DNA of 64,000 nt. It comes from Marinoscillum sp. 108 (lineage in GTDB: Bacteria > Bacteroidota > Bacteroidia > Cytophagales > Cyclobacteriaceae). A program made the translations under genes and the position numbers. Numbering within the stretch: the first letter of the stretch is position 1; every line of letters starts with the position of its first letter. The stretch is taken from contig NZ_LR734808.1 in the NCBI RefSeq assembly GCF_902506655.1, positions 620,001 to 684,000 of the forward strand. Direction: 5' to 3'. Shown piece after piece: positions 17,801 to 25,903 of the stretch. The notes beneath the pieces are model-generated. The model worked only from the letters and a program-made list of their open reading frames with translations. It did no database searches and was not told where the DNA came from.

Positions 17801-19204
17801 TCCTACCAGCGCCAGAATGGGCAGGTATACAATCAATATGATTATTTCGCCAAAAGCTGCCGAATTCCGAATCTTACTGGCGGACTGATAGACCTCCTCA
17901 TCCATCTCAGACTGAGTGAGTTTCCTTCCCAGTCTAAGCAAGCCCAGATGGTGCATGGTGGCTTCCACAATGATCACCGCACCATCCACGATCAGGCCGA
18001 AATCAATGGCCCCGAGACTCATCAGGTTGCCCGAAACACCGAATAGATTCATCATGGAAAAAGCAAATAACAAAGCCAGGGGAATCACTGAAGCCACAAT
18101 GAGACCCGCTCGTAAGTTGCCCAGGAGCAGCAATAAGACAAAGATCACAATGAGAGCTCCTTCTGTCAGGTTTTTGGTAACAGTGCCAATGGCATTATCA
18201 ACCAGTTTAGTTCTGTCGAGAAATGGCTCTATGGTTACTCCCTCAGGCAAGGTCTTTTGAATTTCTTCAATTCGGGATTTCACATTGTGAATAACGTCAG
18301 CGGAGTTCTCACCTTTCAACATCATCACAATGGCACTCACCACTTCTCCGTTTCCATTTTTGGTGGTGGCCCCATACCGAATGGCACTCCCAAGCTGCAC
18401 CTTCCCGATGTTCTTGATCAGGACTGGTATGCCATCCTGATTGTTCTTAATTACGATGTTACCTATATCCTCCAGACTACTGATGAGTCCCTCACTGCGA
18501 ATAAACAGCGCAGAGAGCCCCTTTTCTATGTAGGCACCGCCGGTGTTTTCGTTATTGGCCTCCAGGGCACGAAGTACCTCACCTATGGATACATTCATAG
18601 CCTTGAGATGATCTGGATCTACGGCGATTTCATATTGTTTGAGGTACCCACCAAAGCTACTGACGTCCGCTACTCCGGGTGTGCCGAGCAACTGCCTACG
18701 CACAATCCAGTCCTGAATGCTCCTCAGTTCACGGGCATCATAGCGGTCTTTATAGCCAGGTTGGGTGCCTATCACGTATTGATAGATTTCTCCGAGACCC
18801 GTGGTGATGGGAGCCATGCCGGGCTTGCCCACACCAGGTGGAATCTGAGCTTCTACAGCAGCCATCCGCTCGTTGACCTGCTGCCGGGCCCAGTAAACAT
18901 CGACTTTTTCTTTAAAGACGATGGTGACCACTGATAAGCCAAACCGAGAGAAAGAACGAATTTCCTCAATCTCCGGAATGGTGGCCATCGTGATTTCCAC
19001 CGGGTAGGTAATGAGTCGCTCTACTTCCTCGGCGGACAATGAAGGCGAGGTGGTAATCACTTGCACCTGATTGTTGGTGATATCGGGGACTGCATCAATA
19101 GGCAGTTGCCGAAGGGAATATCCGCCCCAAACGACAAGCCCTAAAGTGAACAGGCCGATGATCAGTTTATTTTGAACTGAAAATCGAATGATTTTATCAA
19201 GCAT
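14831..19204 (-). CDS. cusA: CusA/CzcA heavy-metal RND pump fused to a TolC-like channel
   Basis: The 1457-residue product starts with a full CusA/CzcA-type RND transporter (about 1-1035): LPIDAVPDITNNQVQV, the long funnel loops, and GAIDFGLIVDGAVI in TM4, the heavy-metal RND signature. TM12 ends in YYYFEKSIKLRPG, then a hydrophobic segment ending TPSYAQ (about 1040-1060) looks like an internal signal peptide. The last ~400 residues are an outer-membrane efflux protein (OEP): ALENNPGLRAIDLQ, two coiled-coil repeats, QVGLAIPLFGANAQ. The whole inner and outer pump parts are thus one polypeptide, known from other Bacteroidota. Metals such as Cu, Ag, Co, Zn or Cd are possible substrates. Confidence 0.93.
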   Translation of the reverse strand: MLDKIIRFSVQNKLIIGLFTLGLVVWGGYSLRQLPIDAVPDITNNQVQVITTSPSLSAEEVERLITYPVEITMATIPEIEEIRSFSRFGLSVVTIVFKEKVDVYWARQQVNERMAAVEAQIPPGVGKPGMAPITTGLGEIYQYVIGTQPGYKDRYDARELRSIQDWIVRRQLLGTPGVADVSSFGGYLKQYEIAVDPDHLKAMNVSIGEVLRALEANNENTGGAYIEKGLSALFIRSEGLISSLEDIGNIVIKNNQDGIPVLIKNIGKVQLGSAIRYGATTKNGNGEVVSAIVMMLKGENSADVIHNVKSRIEEIQKTLPEGVTIEPFLDRTKLVDNAIGTVTKNLTEGALIVIFVLLLLLGNLRAGLIVASVIPLALLFAFSMMNLFGVSGNLMSLGAIDFGLIVDGAVIIVEATMHHLGLLRLGRKLTQSEMDEEVYQSASKIRNSAAFGEIIILIVYLPILALVGTEGKMFGPMAQTVSFAILGAFILSLTYVPMASAMFLSKKTEYKANISDKIMSFFHKTYSPTIRWVMHKRVLILTLSAAFFACSLWVFSTMGGEFIPTLEEGDFAVETRVISGSSLQNTIKATTQAEKILLAQFPEIEQVVSKIGSGEIPTDPMPPEAADLMIILKDRSEWVSASNREDLANQMSAALSVIPGVTFGFQQPIQMRFNELMTGVRQDVAIKIYGEDLESLSGYAGQIGKIVSEVDGAVDLYIEEVTGIPQIVIDYKRDQLAKFGLNVREVNQTIQAAFAGSSAGLVYEGEKRFDLVVRLSKSNRSNLDDVRNLYVVRPDGHQIPLYQVADVSIKDGPYQIQRDDTRRRIIVAFNVRNRDVESIVTEIQRRIEASVVLAPGYAISYGGQFENLVEARQRLAVAVPLALLLIFVLLYFTFGSVKQGILIFTAIPLSAIGGILALWMRGMPFSISAGVGFIALFGVAVLNGIVLISEFNRLKSNGVADVFERIYQGTHVRLRPVILTAAVASMGFLPMALSVSAGAEVQKPLATVVIGGLITATLLTLVVLPVLYYYFEKSIKLRPGALLLLLLGTACLYATPSYAQESGVRYLSADEAMTLALENNPGLRAIDLQTEQQRVLKGASWSIPKTELSLTHGQYNSAYTDDNQFNISQSLAFPTVYANQRKLSGAQIESQERRYLASANELKQQVKATWYEWWWQESRLQLLLSQDSIFQRFAESATLRYETGESNLLEKATAASQVAEIAVRIQQTRVDIEILRTQLKTLLNTTDNIGIEMEPMLLQQDFHLSEEPSISDNPTLVWYQQQIEVADRQKSLEKSQLLPDIRLGYFNQSLNGPGQTRAGDPIVYSSGDRFTGFQVGLAIPLFGANAQVSEVKAAELKKQQTNLQLEAMTNELNGQLSALIQQHQKSLSSLSYYQENALPQTELILEQSQKGFASGEISYVEYVQGLDRALSIKFNYLDILNQYNQTLIRISYISGIL

Positions 19205-19267
19205 AAGTAATGATGATTAGCTTAAATTCTGTAAATAAATGATGTCTAAATCCCAGAGGAATTCAGG

Positions 19268-19330
19268 AAGAGGTTTGAGGATGGCATATACAATGATCCC
19301 TTCGGTCAATATGGACCGATCAAACCTCTT
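19268..19330 (-). other. Three-way-junction RNA element between His-rich gene and cusA
   Basis: An 11-bp perfect stem (AAGAGGTTTGA at 19268-19278 with TCAAACCTCTT at 19320-19330) encloses two smaller hairpins: GGAT/ATCC (19279-19282/19296-19299) and TCGGTC/GACCGA (19302-19307/19314-19319). The stems stack directly on each other with almost no unpaired joints. It lies in the 146-bp gap between two co-directional minus-strand genes and has no U-tract, so it is more likely an mRNA processing or translation-control element than a terminator. Confidence 0.55.
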
Positions 19331-19350
19331 AAATATGACTTATTGGGTGT

Positions 19351-19746
19351 TTAACCTTTGGGTGGTTGAAAGGGGGAGTCGGGATAGGCTGTGGAAGTAG
19401 GAGCCAGGTAAATACAAAAATTGGAAACGGTGCTGAATGATGGCGATTTTAACTGTTGGGTCAGAACTGGAGTAACAAACACAAAGATGTGCCCACAATG
19501 GTGGTTGCCATGAAAGGGTAGGTTATCATGATTATCATCCTCATGATGTCCTTGCTCATCACCCGTGCCCTCAAAGTAATCTTCTGCCAGAAACTCAAGA
19601 AAGGAGTCGTTATCGAAGGCCCGATGCTCGTAAAAATGACTGATGAGATTAGGAAGCTTGGGAAGTTCACAGCACAAATCCGAAATAGGACCCAAGGCCT
19701 GGATGACCAGCAAGAGTGCAATAAGGACGGATTGATGAGACTTCAT
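19351..19746 (-). CDS. Small His-rich exported protein of the metal efflux operon
   Basis: The 131-residue protein has a signal-like N-terminus (MKSHQ, then a hydrophobic stretch), a CC pair at about 25-26, an acidic region and a His/Asp-rich segment (GHHEDDNHDN, GNHHCGH) in the middle. Such short His/Cys-rich exported proteins often precede CusA genes in Bacteroidota and are thought to bind metal, though I cannot name the family with certainty. It is the first gene of the cus operon, separated from cusA by 146 bp containing the folded element at 19268-19330. Confidence 0.75.
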   Translation of the reverse strand: MKSHQSVLIALLLVIQALGPISDLCCELPKLPNLISHFYEHRAFDNDSFLEFLAEDYFEGTGDEQGHHEDDNHDNLPFHGNHHCGHIFVFVTPVLTQQLKSPSFSTVSNFCIYLAPTSTAYPDSPFQPPKG

Positions 19747-19815
19747 AAGTGCACAAATATAGAAAGTTTGGGTTGTTGGCAGGGTAATAAGACCGTCTTT
19801 CGCTCAACGATTATA

Positions 19816-22719
19816 TTATGGAGAGAGTTTTTCAAGGAATTCCACCATGTCGTCATGAATACTTAGGCGTTTGCGCAGGCGATATCGGGCTGTTTCTATT
19901 CCCCGAATGGAAATATTCATAATGGGTGCTATCTCTTTGTTGGTCAGGTTCATTTTTACCAATGCACAGAGTCGGAGCTCCTTGCTGGTCAGGTCAGGGT
20001 ACCGTTCCTTGAGCTCATTGAAAAACTCGTGGTGGACGCGCTCGAAATTGGCTTCAAATACTTTGATGTAATCATCATTGTTGAGCCGGGTCTTTATTTT
20101 ACGAATGAGTGATTTTAAATCCTGTCGCGTTTTTTCGTTTCTTGTGTTATTCTCAAGGTCTGTGAGTTCTTCGCGGAGTTCTATCATGAGCTCCTGCTTG
20201 CGGGAGAGTAGAGTGGCGTAGTTCGCCAGCTCTTTGCTTTTCAATAGCAAATCTTCCTCCAGAGAAGTTTTTGTGGATTCAAATTGGTTTTTTTCCTGAG
20301 CCAGTTGCATCCTGTCCAGTTCTAATCGGAGTATTTTATTCTGCTTCTCCGCTTCAAGGATGGCTCTTTGCCTTTGTTCTTCCAAAAGCTTTGAAATAAC
20401 TTTGACGCAGAGGAAAATCAGCGCCAGTCCAAGGATGAAATAGCACACAAAGGCCAGTGTGGTCTGATGCCATGGCGGCCTCACGATGAGCGTGTGTTGA
20501 GCGGTCAGAAACGATTCACCTAGTTTACTCTTTGCTCTCACAGAAAACTCATAGGTGCCAGGGTCCAGAGAATTATATTCTTTCCAGGGTTTATCTTCCC
20601 AATCTGACCAGACCTGGTCGGCACCTGAAAGTTGGTAACTATACCTTACATCATTTAACATATCCATCTGGGGTACTGTATATTCAAATCGGAGGTTTTG
20701 AGTCTGTGATGCCAAAATCTCGAGAGGGTTGTCCAGTGGTAGCAGAATGCGGGAGTTGCCATTTTGATAACTAAGCTGACTGATCCTTACGGAATGAGGG
20801 ACAGGAGAACCTGTTCTTGAGGATAGATCAAAGGCGAACAGCCCTTTTTTCGTACCGATCAGCACGCCATTGTCCAGGAGGGTGATCGATTCCATGTGCT
20901 TATTAAATGTCCCGCGTGTCTGTAAAAAAGCTTCACTTTGAAGGACAGGGTTATCTTCATGGTTGAAATACCCGACCTCATCATTGTGAATGTACCAGGT
21001 ACGGTCCTTGGTTTCCATGATTTTTCTGGTTTCGATGTTAGGATCCAAAATATCATTGAGCAATGAATGGGGTTGAAAAACGTCTAACGAATCATTGAAG
21101 GAGTAAAGACCTTTGCTGGTTGTAAAGACTGGTTCGCCTTTCCATGAGAACACATTGACCTTGTAGGGGGAAGGGAGTCCGGCTTCTTCAAAATGCTCCA
21201 CGCTGACCACACTTTGGTAGTCAGGATTTATTTTTATTCGGAATACACCTTTGAATCCATGACATACCCAGAAGACCCCTGGTTCGCTCTGAAGGATGTC
21301 CCTGCTGGACTCTGAAAAACCCGAAATCACATTATCGATCTGAAAATCGCCCGTCGAATTGACGCTCATTAAGTAGGTAGCATAGTAAGTGCAGACCAGA
21401 TAGTGTCCCGGTTTTTCCTGTATGGGGATCACCTTCCAGACCCCATCGGATGCCGGAATTTGTTTAATGTCTTTACCCTTTATTACAAACAAGCCTTTTT
21501 CATGACCACAAAGGAGCTGATTTTCAATGGACGTAAGTGACCATGCTTGTCCATCGAGACCTGCTATAGGCTCAAACTGCATGTGTTTGAAGGGGCCACC
21601 TGTAAGTCCCTGGACCGATGCCCACACGCCCTGATTGGTAGCTATGTACCAGATGCCCTGAAAGAGCTGAACATCAAATACGGAAGCTTTATTAAAAACA
21701 GTGGATACAGGTGAGGAGAGGTTGATGCAATCAATCCCGTTTTCTAAAAGAACCCAAAGATTGCCGTTTTTACTTTCATAGAGGTTGTTTACTGACTCAT
21801 CTTGCAGACCTATGATGGGCTTGTTAAGGGGAATTGTTTTGCCATTGGCCGTAAGCATGATCAGTTGATCAGCTAATGTGCCGATGTAGTAATCTCCGTC
21901 CTTTGTCCTTACTGCCCCTGTTACCTGATTGGTGGATGTTTTATTAAATAGGTTTCTTACAAGTAAAAAGTGTTTACTCTCGAGGTGGTAGCTATATATC
22001 TGACCATCTCTGGTGAAGATACTTAACGTTTCTGCTGAGTTGCCTGCGGTAATGGATACAATGGGATTCCACTGATACAGTGGTTTGGGGATTAGCAGGT
22101 CAAAGTTCATTGTATGCAGATCGAACTCTTTGATACCATCTTCCCAGTTGGCCATGTAAAGACGATCATCCACGACAGCAGATGAGTAAAAGCCACTAGT
22201 AGGTATAGTGAGTGCTTTTTGGCCCTTAATGGCAATCAGTTTGGACATGCTTCTGAAAATGATGTGTCCTTGTACCTCGTGAATGTCATAAACAAAGTCC
22301 AGGTTCAGGTGATCCACCTTAGCCATATCAACCATAGAGCTGTATTGGTACTGACCAAACTTATCCCGTTCTACGGTGCCAAATTCATTAAATCCACCCA
22401 GGTAGACCTTGTGGTCAGATCCGTAGTAGAGTGATTTGACAAGAGACTTATTGGGTAGTTCCAGCCGCGCCCAGGTTTCTCCATCAAAAATGAGTAAACC
22501 GTCCTGATTGCCAAAGTATTTCACCCCAGAAGAATCCTCGCACATGGCCATCATCATTGGGTCACTTTGGAAGTCGTCCAGTCCAAAGTGGATGATCTCC
22601 GGAGCCCCTCGCACTGAGGGATTCTTAGCGAATGGTTGCTCCTGAAATCCATGAGCAATACCTGTGTGTAGTGTGAAAATTGCGATCCAAATTCTTGGTT
22701 GGATTCGGTTCATAATCAT
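19816..22719 (-). CDS. Beta-propeller/Y_Y_Y sensor with LuxR-type HTH
   Basis: The 967-residue regulator has a signal peptide (ending in IAHGFQ), a periplasmic beta-propeller of the two-component-regulator repeat type (about 30-650; KYFGNQDGLLIFDGETW, GLFAFDL), a Y_Y_Y domain (about 680-755; VRYSYQLSGADQVWSDW), one membrane helix (about 765-785), a coiled coil and a C-terminal HTH (TSKELRLCALVKMNLTNKEIA, then IRGIETARYRLRKRL). There is no kinase or receiver domain, so sensing outside and DNA binding inside are joined in one protein. It lies divergent to the GH16 gene at 23098 and probably controls it or the nearby enzymes. Confidence 0.93.
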   Translation of the reverse strand: MIMNRIQPRIWIAIFTLHTGIAHGFQEQPFAKNPSVRGAPEIIHFGLDDFQSDPMMMAMCEDSSGVKYFGNQDGLLIFDGETWARLELPNKSLVKSLYYGSDHKVYLGGFNEFGTVERDKFGQYQYSSMVDMAKVDHLNLDFVYDIHEVQGHIIFRSMSKLIAIKGQKALTIPTSGFYSSAVVDDRLYMANWEDGIKEFDLHTMNFDLLIPKPLYQWNPIVSITAGNSAETLSIFTRDGQIYSYHLESKHFLLVRNLFNKTSTNQVTGAVRTKDGDYYIGTLADQLIMLTANGKTIPLNKPIIGLQDESVNNLYESKNGNLWVLLENGIDCINLSSPVSTVFNKASVFDVQLFQGIWYIATNQGVWASVQGLTGGPFKHMQFEPIAGLDGQAWSLTSIENQLLCGHEKGLFVIKGKDIKQIPASDGVWKVIPIQEKPGHYLVCTYYATYLMSVNSTGDFQIDNVISGFSESSRDILQSEPGVFWVCHGFKGVFRIKINPDYQSVVSVEHFEEAGLPSPYKVNVFSWKGEPVFTTSKGLYSFNDSLDVFQPHSLLNDILDPNIETRKIMETKDRTWYIHNDEVGYFNHEDNPVLQSEAFLQTRGTFNKHMESITLLDNGVLIGTKKGLFAFDLSSRTGSPVPHSVRISQLSYQNGNSRILLPLDNPLEILASQTQNLRFEYTVPQMDMLNDVRYSYQLSGADQVWSDWEDKPWKEYNSLDPGTYEFSVRAKSKLGESFLTAQHTLIVRPPWHQTTLAFVCYFILGLALIFLCVKVISKLLEEQRQRAILEAEKQNKILRLELDRMQLAQEKNQFESTKTSLEEDLLLKSKELANYATLLSRKQELMIELREELTDLENNTRNEKTRQDLKSLIRKIKTRLNNDDYIKVFEANFERVHHEFFNELKERYPDLTSKELRLCALVKMNLTNKEIAPIMNISIRGIETARYRLRKRLSIHDDMVEFLEKLSP

Positions 22720-23097
22720 ATTCTGTCGTGTGCCACTTCCAAATTACTTCATTATGAAATATTCTCCAGATGCAATCATCCTAAACAGGGGTGAATTTTG
22801 TGCTTAGCCACTCCATTTGAGGCATTGCACCTGATCAGATTGGTTACATGGTCTTTGGTGATCATTGTTTTTTTGGAATAATAACCAGCTGATAGTCAGT
22901 GGTTTAATTCTATGTGATGTAATCATGTTTATCAATGGTGATAGTCGGGTGTATTTAAAGCGTAGTTGCGAATAATGTAAAAAACGAGGTGAATTATATA
23001 TTTGGATTGAGTCTTTCGCAATTGAAATCGATTTCTATTAAGGATTCATTAATTATTATCTCAACCTAATTAATCATTCATCAACTAAACAATCACT
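22720..23097. other. Intergenic region between regulator and laminarinase
   Basis: No gene is supported in these 378 bp between divergent genes. It contains a promoter-like TATATTTG (22997-23004) and, close to the laminarinase ATG, an A/T-rich inverted repeat ATTAATTA (23048-23055) / TAATTAAT (23067-23074) that could be a regulator site. Nothing else stands out. Confidence 0.45.
22997..23004 (+). promoter_or_regulatory. Bacteroidota-type -7 element upstream of GH16
   Basis: TATATTTG fits the primary-sigma -7 consensus TAnnTTTG. No TTTG sits at the expected 19-21 bp upstream, which suits an activator-dependent promoter but also leaves room for chance in A/T-rich DNA. A transcript from here would have a leader of about 85 nt. 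Confidence 0.4.
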
Positions 23098-24543
23098 ATG
23101 TTAAAACTTAGACAATTATTAATGATTGCCCTCATGACCCTGATAGGGTGGACGGCCAATGCACAAAACTGGCAGCTGGTCTGGGCAGATGAGTTCACCA
23201 ATGGTATTGGCCCCGATTGGGTCTTTGAAACAGGTACGGGCTCAGGTGGCTGGGGCAACAACGAGCTCCAGTATTATCGCCAGCAAAACGCCACTGTGCA
23301 AAACGGCGAACTGGTGATCACAGCCAAGAATGAGAGCTTTGGCGGTATGAACTATACCTCTGCCCGTATGAAGACCCAGGGTAAGAAATCCTGGAAGTAT
23401 GGCAAAATAGAGGCGCGGATGCAATTGCCTGCCTTTCAGGGGTCGTGGCCTGCCTTTTGGATGCTTGGCGACAACATCACCTCGGTGGGATGGCCTTCCT
23501 GTGGTGAAATTGACATCATGGAACAAACCAATACCAGTGACCATGTGCTTGGCACCATTCACTGGAACAATAATGGGTACGTCTATTATGGAGGCAACAC
23601 AGCAGCCAGTGTGACTGGTTATCATGTTTACTCTATTGAGTGGGATGCCAATGCCATCAAATGGTTTGTAGACGGTAACCTCTACCATACGGCCAATATT
23701 CAGAATGGGATCAATGGAACCAGCGAGTTTCATGAGAAGTTTTTCATCATACTCAATCTGGCCGTGGGAGGAAATTTGCCAGGCAATAATGTCAATAATG
23801 GAGCACTTCCGGCTTCTGTGAAAGTAGACTATGTACGTGTGTATCAATCTACCGGAGGGGGTACCGGAGCTCCGGTCGGTCAAACGATCTGGCTGCGAGG
23901 TTCCAACGGGCAGTATGCGTCCTCGGAAAATGGAGCTGTACCCATGAACTGTAACCGAAATTCAGTGCAAGGCTGGGAACAATTCACTGTGGTCAGTGCC
24001 GGAGGCAGTAAAATCGCTTTACGAGGAAGTAATGGAAAGTACGTCTCCTCCATGAATGGTCAATCGGGCATGATGTGCGACAGGACTACGGTACAAGGCT
24101 GGGAAGCCTTCGACTGGGTAAGCAATGCCAACGGAACGATTTCCTTAAGGGGAAATAATGGGTTGTATGTGTCTTCGGAGAACGGCCAGTCACCTATGAT
24201 CTGTGATCGCACCACCATTCAGGGCTGGGAGCAATTTACCTGGGGAACCGGCGCAGGAGCGAGACAGGCACCTGAGCTGGATTCGGAGCTCTCGGAGCCA
24301 GTTGCTTTAACGGTATTCCCCAATCCGGTGACGAATCATGAGTTCAAAGTGCGATGGGATCATCAGGTAAGCCCTGAAGTGCAATTGTCATTGATGGATG
24401 TATCAGGAAAAACTGTCTATACGGCTGTAGCTAAAGATGGGCTGGAAAATGTGGTATTGCCATCGCATCTGAGAAAGGGTGTGTATATACTGGGTATCAC
24501 ATCAGAAAAAGGCACTGAAACCAGAAACCTAATTATCAAGTAA
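23098..24543 (+). CDS. GH16 laminarinase with beta-trefoil repeats and T9SS sorting domain
   Basis: The 481-residue secreted enzyme has a signal peptide (cleavage after NAQ, residue 23), a GH16 domain (about 24-252) with the catalytic motif GEIDIME (Glu137 nucleophile, Asp139, Glu142 acid/base), and three ~42-residue fascin/trefoil-like repeats (258-388) each with LRGxNGxY and VQGWE or IQGWE. A T9SS type-A domain ends the protein (FPNPVTNHEF, RKGVYILGI, final NLIIK). It should cleave beta-1,3-glucan at or outside the cell surface. Its GH16 part is about 90% identical in protein to that of the gene at 29620, but with many silent differences. Confidence 0.95.
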   Translation: MLKLRQLLMIALMTLIGWTANAQNWQLVWADEFTNGIGPDWVFETGTGSGGWGNNELQYYRQQNATVQNGELVITAKNESFGGMNYTSARMKTQGKKSWKYGKIEARMQLPAFQGSWPAFWMLGDNITSVGWPSCGEIDIMEQTNTSDHVLGTIHWNNNGYVYYGGNTAASVTGYHVYSIEWDANAIKWFVDGNLYHTANIQNGINGTSEFHEKFFIILNLAVGGNLPGNNVNNGALPASVKVDYVRVYQSTGGGTGAPVGQTIWLRGSNGQYASSENGAVPMNCNRNSVQGWEQFTVVSAGGSKIALRGSNGKYVSSMNGQSGMMCDRTTVQGWEAFDWVSNANGTISLRGNNGLYVSSENGQSPMICDRTTIQGWEQFTWGTGAGARQAPELDSELSEPVALTVFPNPVTNHEFKVRWDHQVSPEVQLSLMDVSGKTVYTAVAKDGLENVVLPSHLRKGVYILGITSEKGTETRNLIIK

Positions 24544-24567
24544 GTACTAGCTATCATTCCAACCAAA

Positions 24568-24595
24568 AAACCCCGTGGCACTAGCTACGGGGTTT
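24568..24595 (-). terminator. Terminator for the small coiled-coil gene
   Basis: A 12-bp stem (AAACCCCGTGGC with GCTACGGGGTTT, one G-U pair) and a 4-nt loop is followed on the minus strand by TTTTTT (24565-24570, partly within the stem base), about 50 nt after the stop of the gene at 24648. On the plus strand only TTT follows, so it may also weakly end the laminarinase transcript. Confidence 0.75.
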
Positions 24596-24647
24596 AATGC
24601 TTTCGAGTCTACCCACGAATGGGTTAACTTACCAGTTGTGTAGTCTC

Positions 24648-24824
24648 CTAATCTGAGATCATGGTTTTCAACGAGATGAGTTCCGTATGGAGCTTGTCTA
24701 CTTTCTGCTCCAGGGTTTCTATGTCTTCCAATTTTCCTTCCTGTCTCTTTCTCAACATTTCCCTTTGAAGTTGATTCAGCTCTGACTGTAGCGCCAGAAG
24801 GTTTCTTTGTGATGTCAATTGCAT
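24648..24824 (-). CDS. Small coiled-coil protein, copy 1
   Basis: From the ATG at 24822-24824 this encodes 58 residues. A longer reading to 24911 adds 29 residues without resemblance to its paralogue. The protein is almost entirely an amphipathic helix with heptad leucines (LQSELNQLQREMLRKRQEG, IETLEQKVDKLHTELISL). The protein from 43511-43690 aligns along its whole length, sharing LQ-EL--LQ-EML-KRQE----IE-LE-KVD--H-EL. It carries no signal peptide and is probably cytoplasmic. Its own terminator at 24568 and the conserved paralogue support a real gene. Function unknown. Confidence 0.75.
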   Translation of the reverse strand: MQLTSQRNLLALQSELNQLQREMLRKRQEGKLEDIETLEQKVDKLHTELISLKTMISD

Positions 24825-25021
24825 AACGGCGGTGTTATTTTGGTGGCTATTTAAATTTAAGACAAATCTGTGGCTGTTACCCCCAAAAGAACGGTTAAAA
24901 CTTATCCACAATTGTGTGGGTGATTCAGAAGTTGTTGAGTCAGGGAGAGTTGTAAATATTTGAGTTTGTTTGGTCAGCCATCATTGATTACTTTCAATTG
25001 TTCTCTCCATTTATCCGATTG

Positions 25022-25690
25022 ATGAAATATATAATACTGAGAGTGTTTTGGTTACCCATCATGTTGGGCGTAGTGTCCTGTCAGCAGGTGACCACCAAGG
25101 AACTTGCCGGCTTGTGGGAGTTGGAACATCTCGAAGTGGACGCGGTGCCCAGGTCTGCCAATCCCACCTTTCTGGAGATCAACACCAACAGTAGCTTCGC
25201 AGTGTCCAGAGTGTCCGGTGATCAGGTGGGAATGTATCATTTTGATTCACCTTTGATCAGGTTTCGGAGCGAAGACCGTTCGTGGTTCAACAGCCAGTGG
25301 AAAATAAAATACTTCAAAGAGTTTATCATTTTAAGAGGAGTGGAGGAAGGCTACCGAGGCACTCAGTTAAGGTTTAAGAGAATTGAAGCGATTCCTGATT
25401 TTGCGGAATTTGAGGAGCGGGTGGTTGGTCGGTGGCATATGTATAAAATCAGGAAGAACGGAGAAGTGGAGAAGGTTTCTGCCTCATTTACACTGGAAAG
25501 GAATGGAAATTACAGGATGGAGGATCAAAATGGACTCATGGAAAAGGGAAGGGTCATCATCAACACCAGGCATCGGAAACTCATTTTTGAGCATGATCAG
25601 ACTCAGTGGGCGATGTGGTTTTACGGAGATGAGCTCCGCCTGACCAATGAGCAAATGGCGCTACAGTACAGCCTCCGAAGGATGCCTTGA
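25022..25690 (+). CDS. Lipoprotein with two lipocalin-like halves
   Basis: The ATG at 25022 gives 222 residues; a TTG at 24998 is also in frame but not needed. The signal peptide ends in a lipobox (GVVSCQQ). Two similar halves follow, each starting with a short helix then GLWELEHLEVDA or GRWHMYKIRKNG and an antiparallel strand series (FLEINTNSSFAVSR, FTLERNGNYRMED), the pattern of lipocalin-like domains in Bacteroidota lipoproteins. A function cannot be inferred. The gene stands alone between the small coiled-coil gene (divergent) and the DUF5689 gene. Confidence 0.75.
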   Translation: MKYIILRVFWLPIMLGVVSCQQVTTKELAGLWELEHLEVDAVPRSANPTFLEINTNSSFAVSRVSGDQVGMYHFDSPLIRFRSEDRSWFNSQWKIKYFKEFIILRGVEEGYRGTQLRFKRIEAIPDFAEFEERVVGRWHMYKIRKNGEVEKVSASFTLERNGNYRMEDQNGLMEKGRVIINTRHRKLIFEHDQTQWAMWFYGDELRLTNEQMALQYSLRRMP

Positions 25691-25783
25691 CCTCAAAAAC
25701 CATGTCTGGAAAACCCAAAAGAGAACCATCTGGCACGAGATTTGTAAAGTCAAGTGCTGTGCGCTGAATAGGCTCATTATCCT

Positions 25784-25818
25784 AAAAGCACTCATGGTTT
25801 TTCTGTGAGCATTTTTTG
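25784..25818 (+). terminator. Possible weak terminator
   Basis: A short imperfect stem (AAAAG, a CA bulge, CTCA paired with TGAGC and the T-run) ends in TTTTTTG about 100 bp after the lipoprotein stop. The helix is weak, so this is tentative. Confidence 0.3.
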
Positions 25819-25903
25819 TCCCATATCAGGTTATACATTTTTTTACCTGTGACGGGAATAGGGTTGAGGAGCTGAAGCGCACAAGGTCAAATACTCAAAA
25901 CAA

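Noticed and set aside
18257-18934. 225-residue frame antisense to cusA
   Set aside because: It lies wholly inside a strongly recognised RND gene on the other strand and has no domain of its own.
23048-23074. ATTAATTA/TAATTAAT inverted repeat before the laminarinase as a definite operator
   Set aside because: Each arm is itself nearly palindromic and A/T-rich, so chance is likely. It is mentioned only as a possible site.
23242-23883. 213-residue frame antisense to GH16
   Set aside because: A shadow of the conserved GH16 coding sequence.
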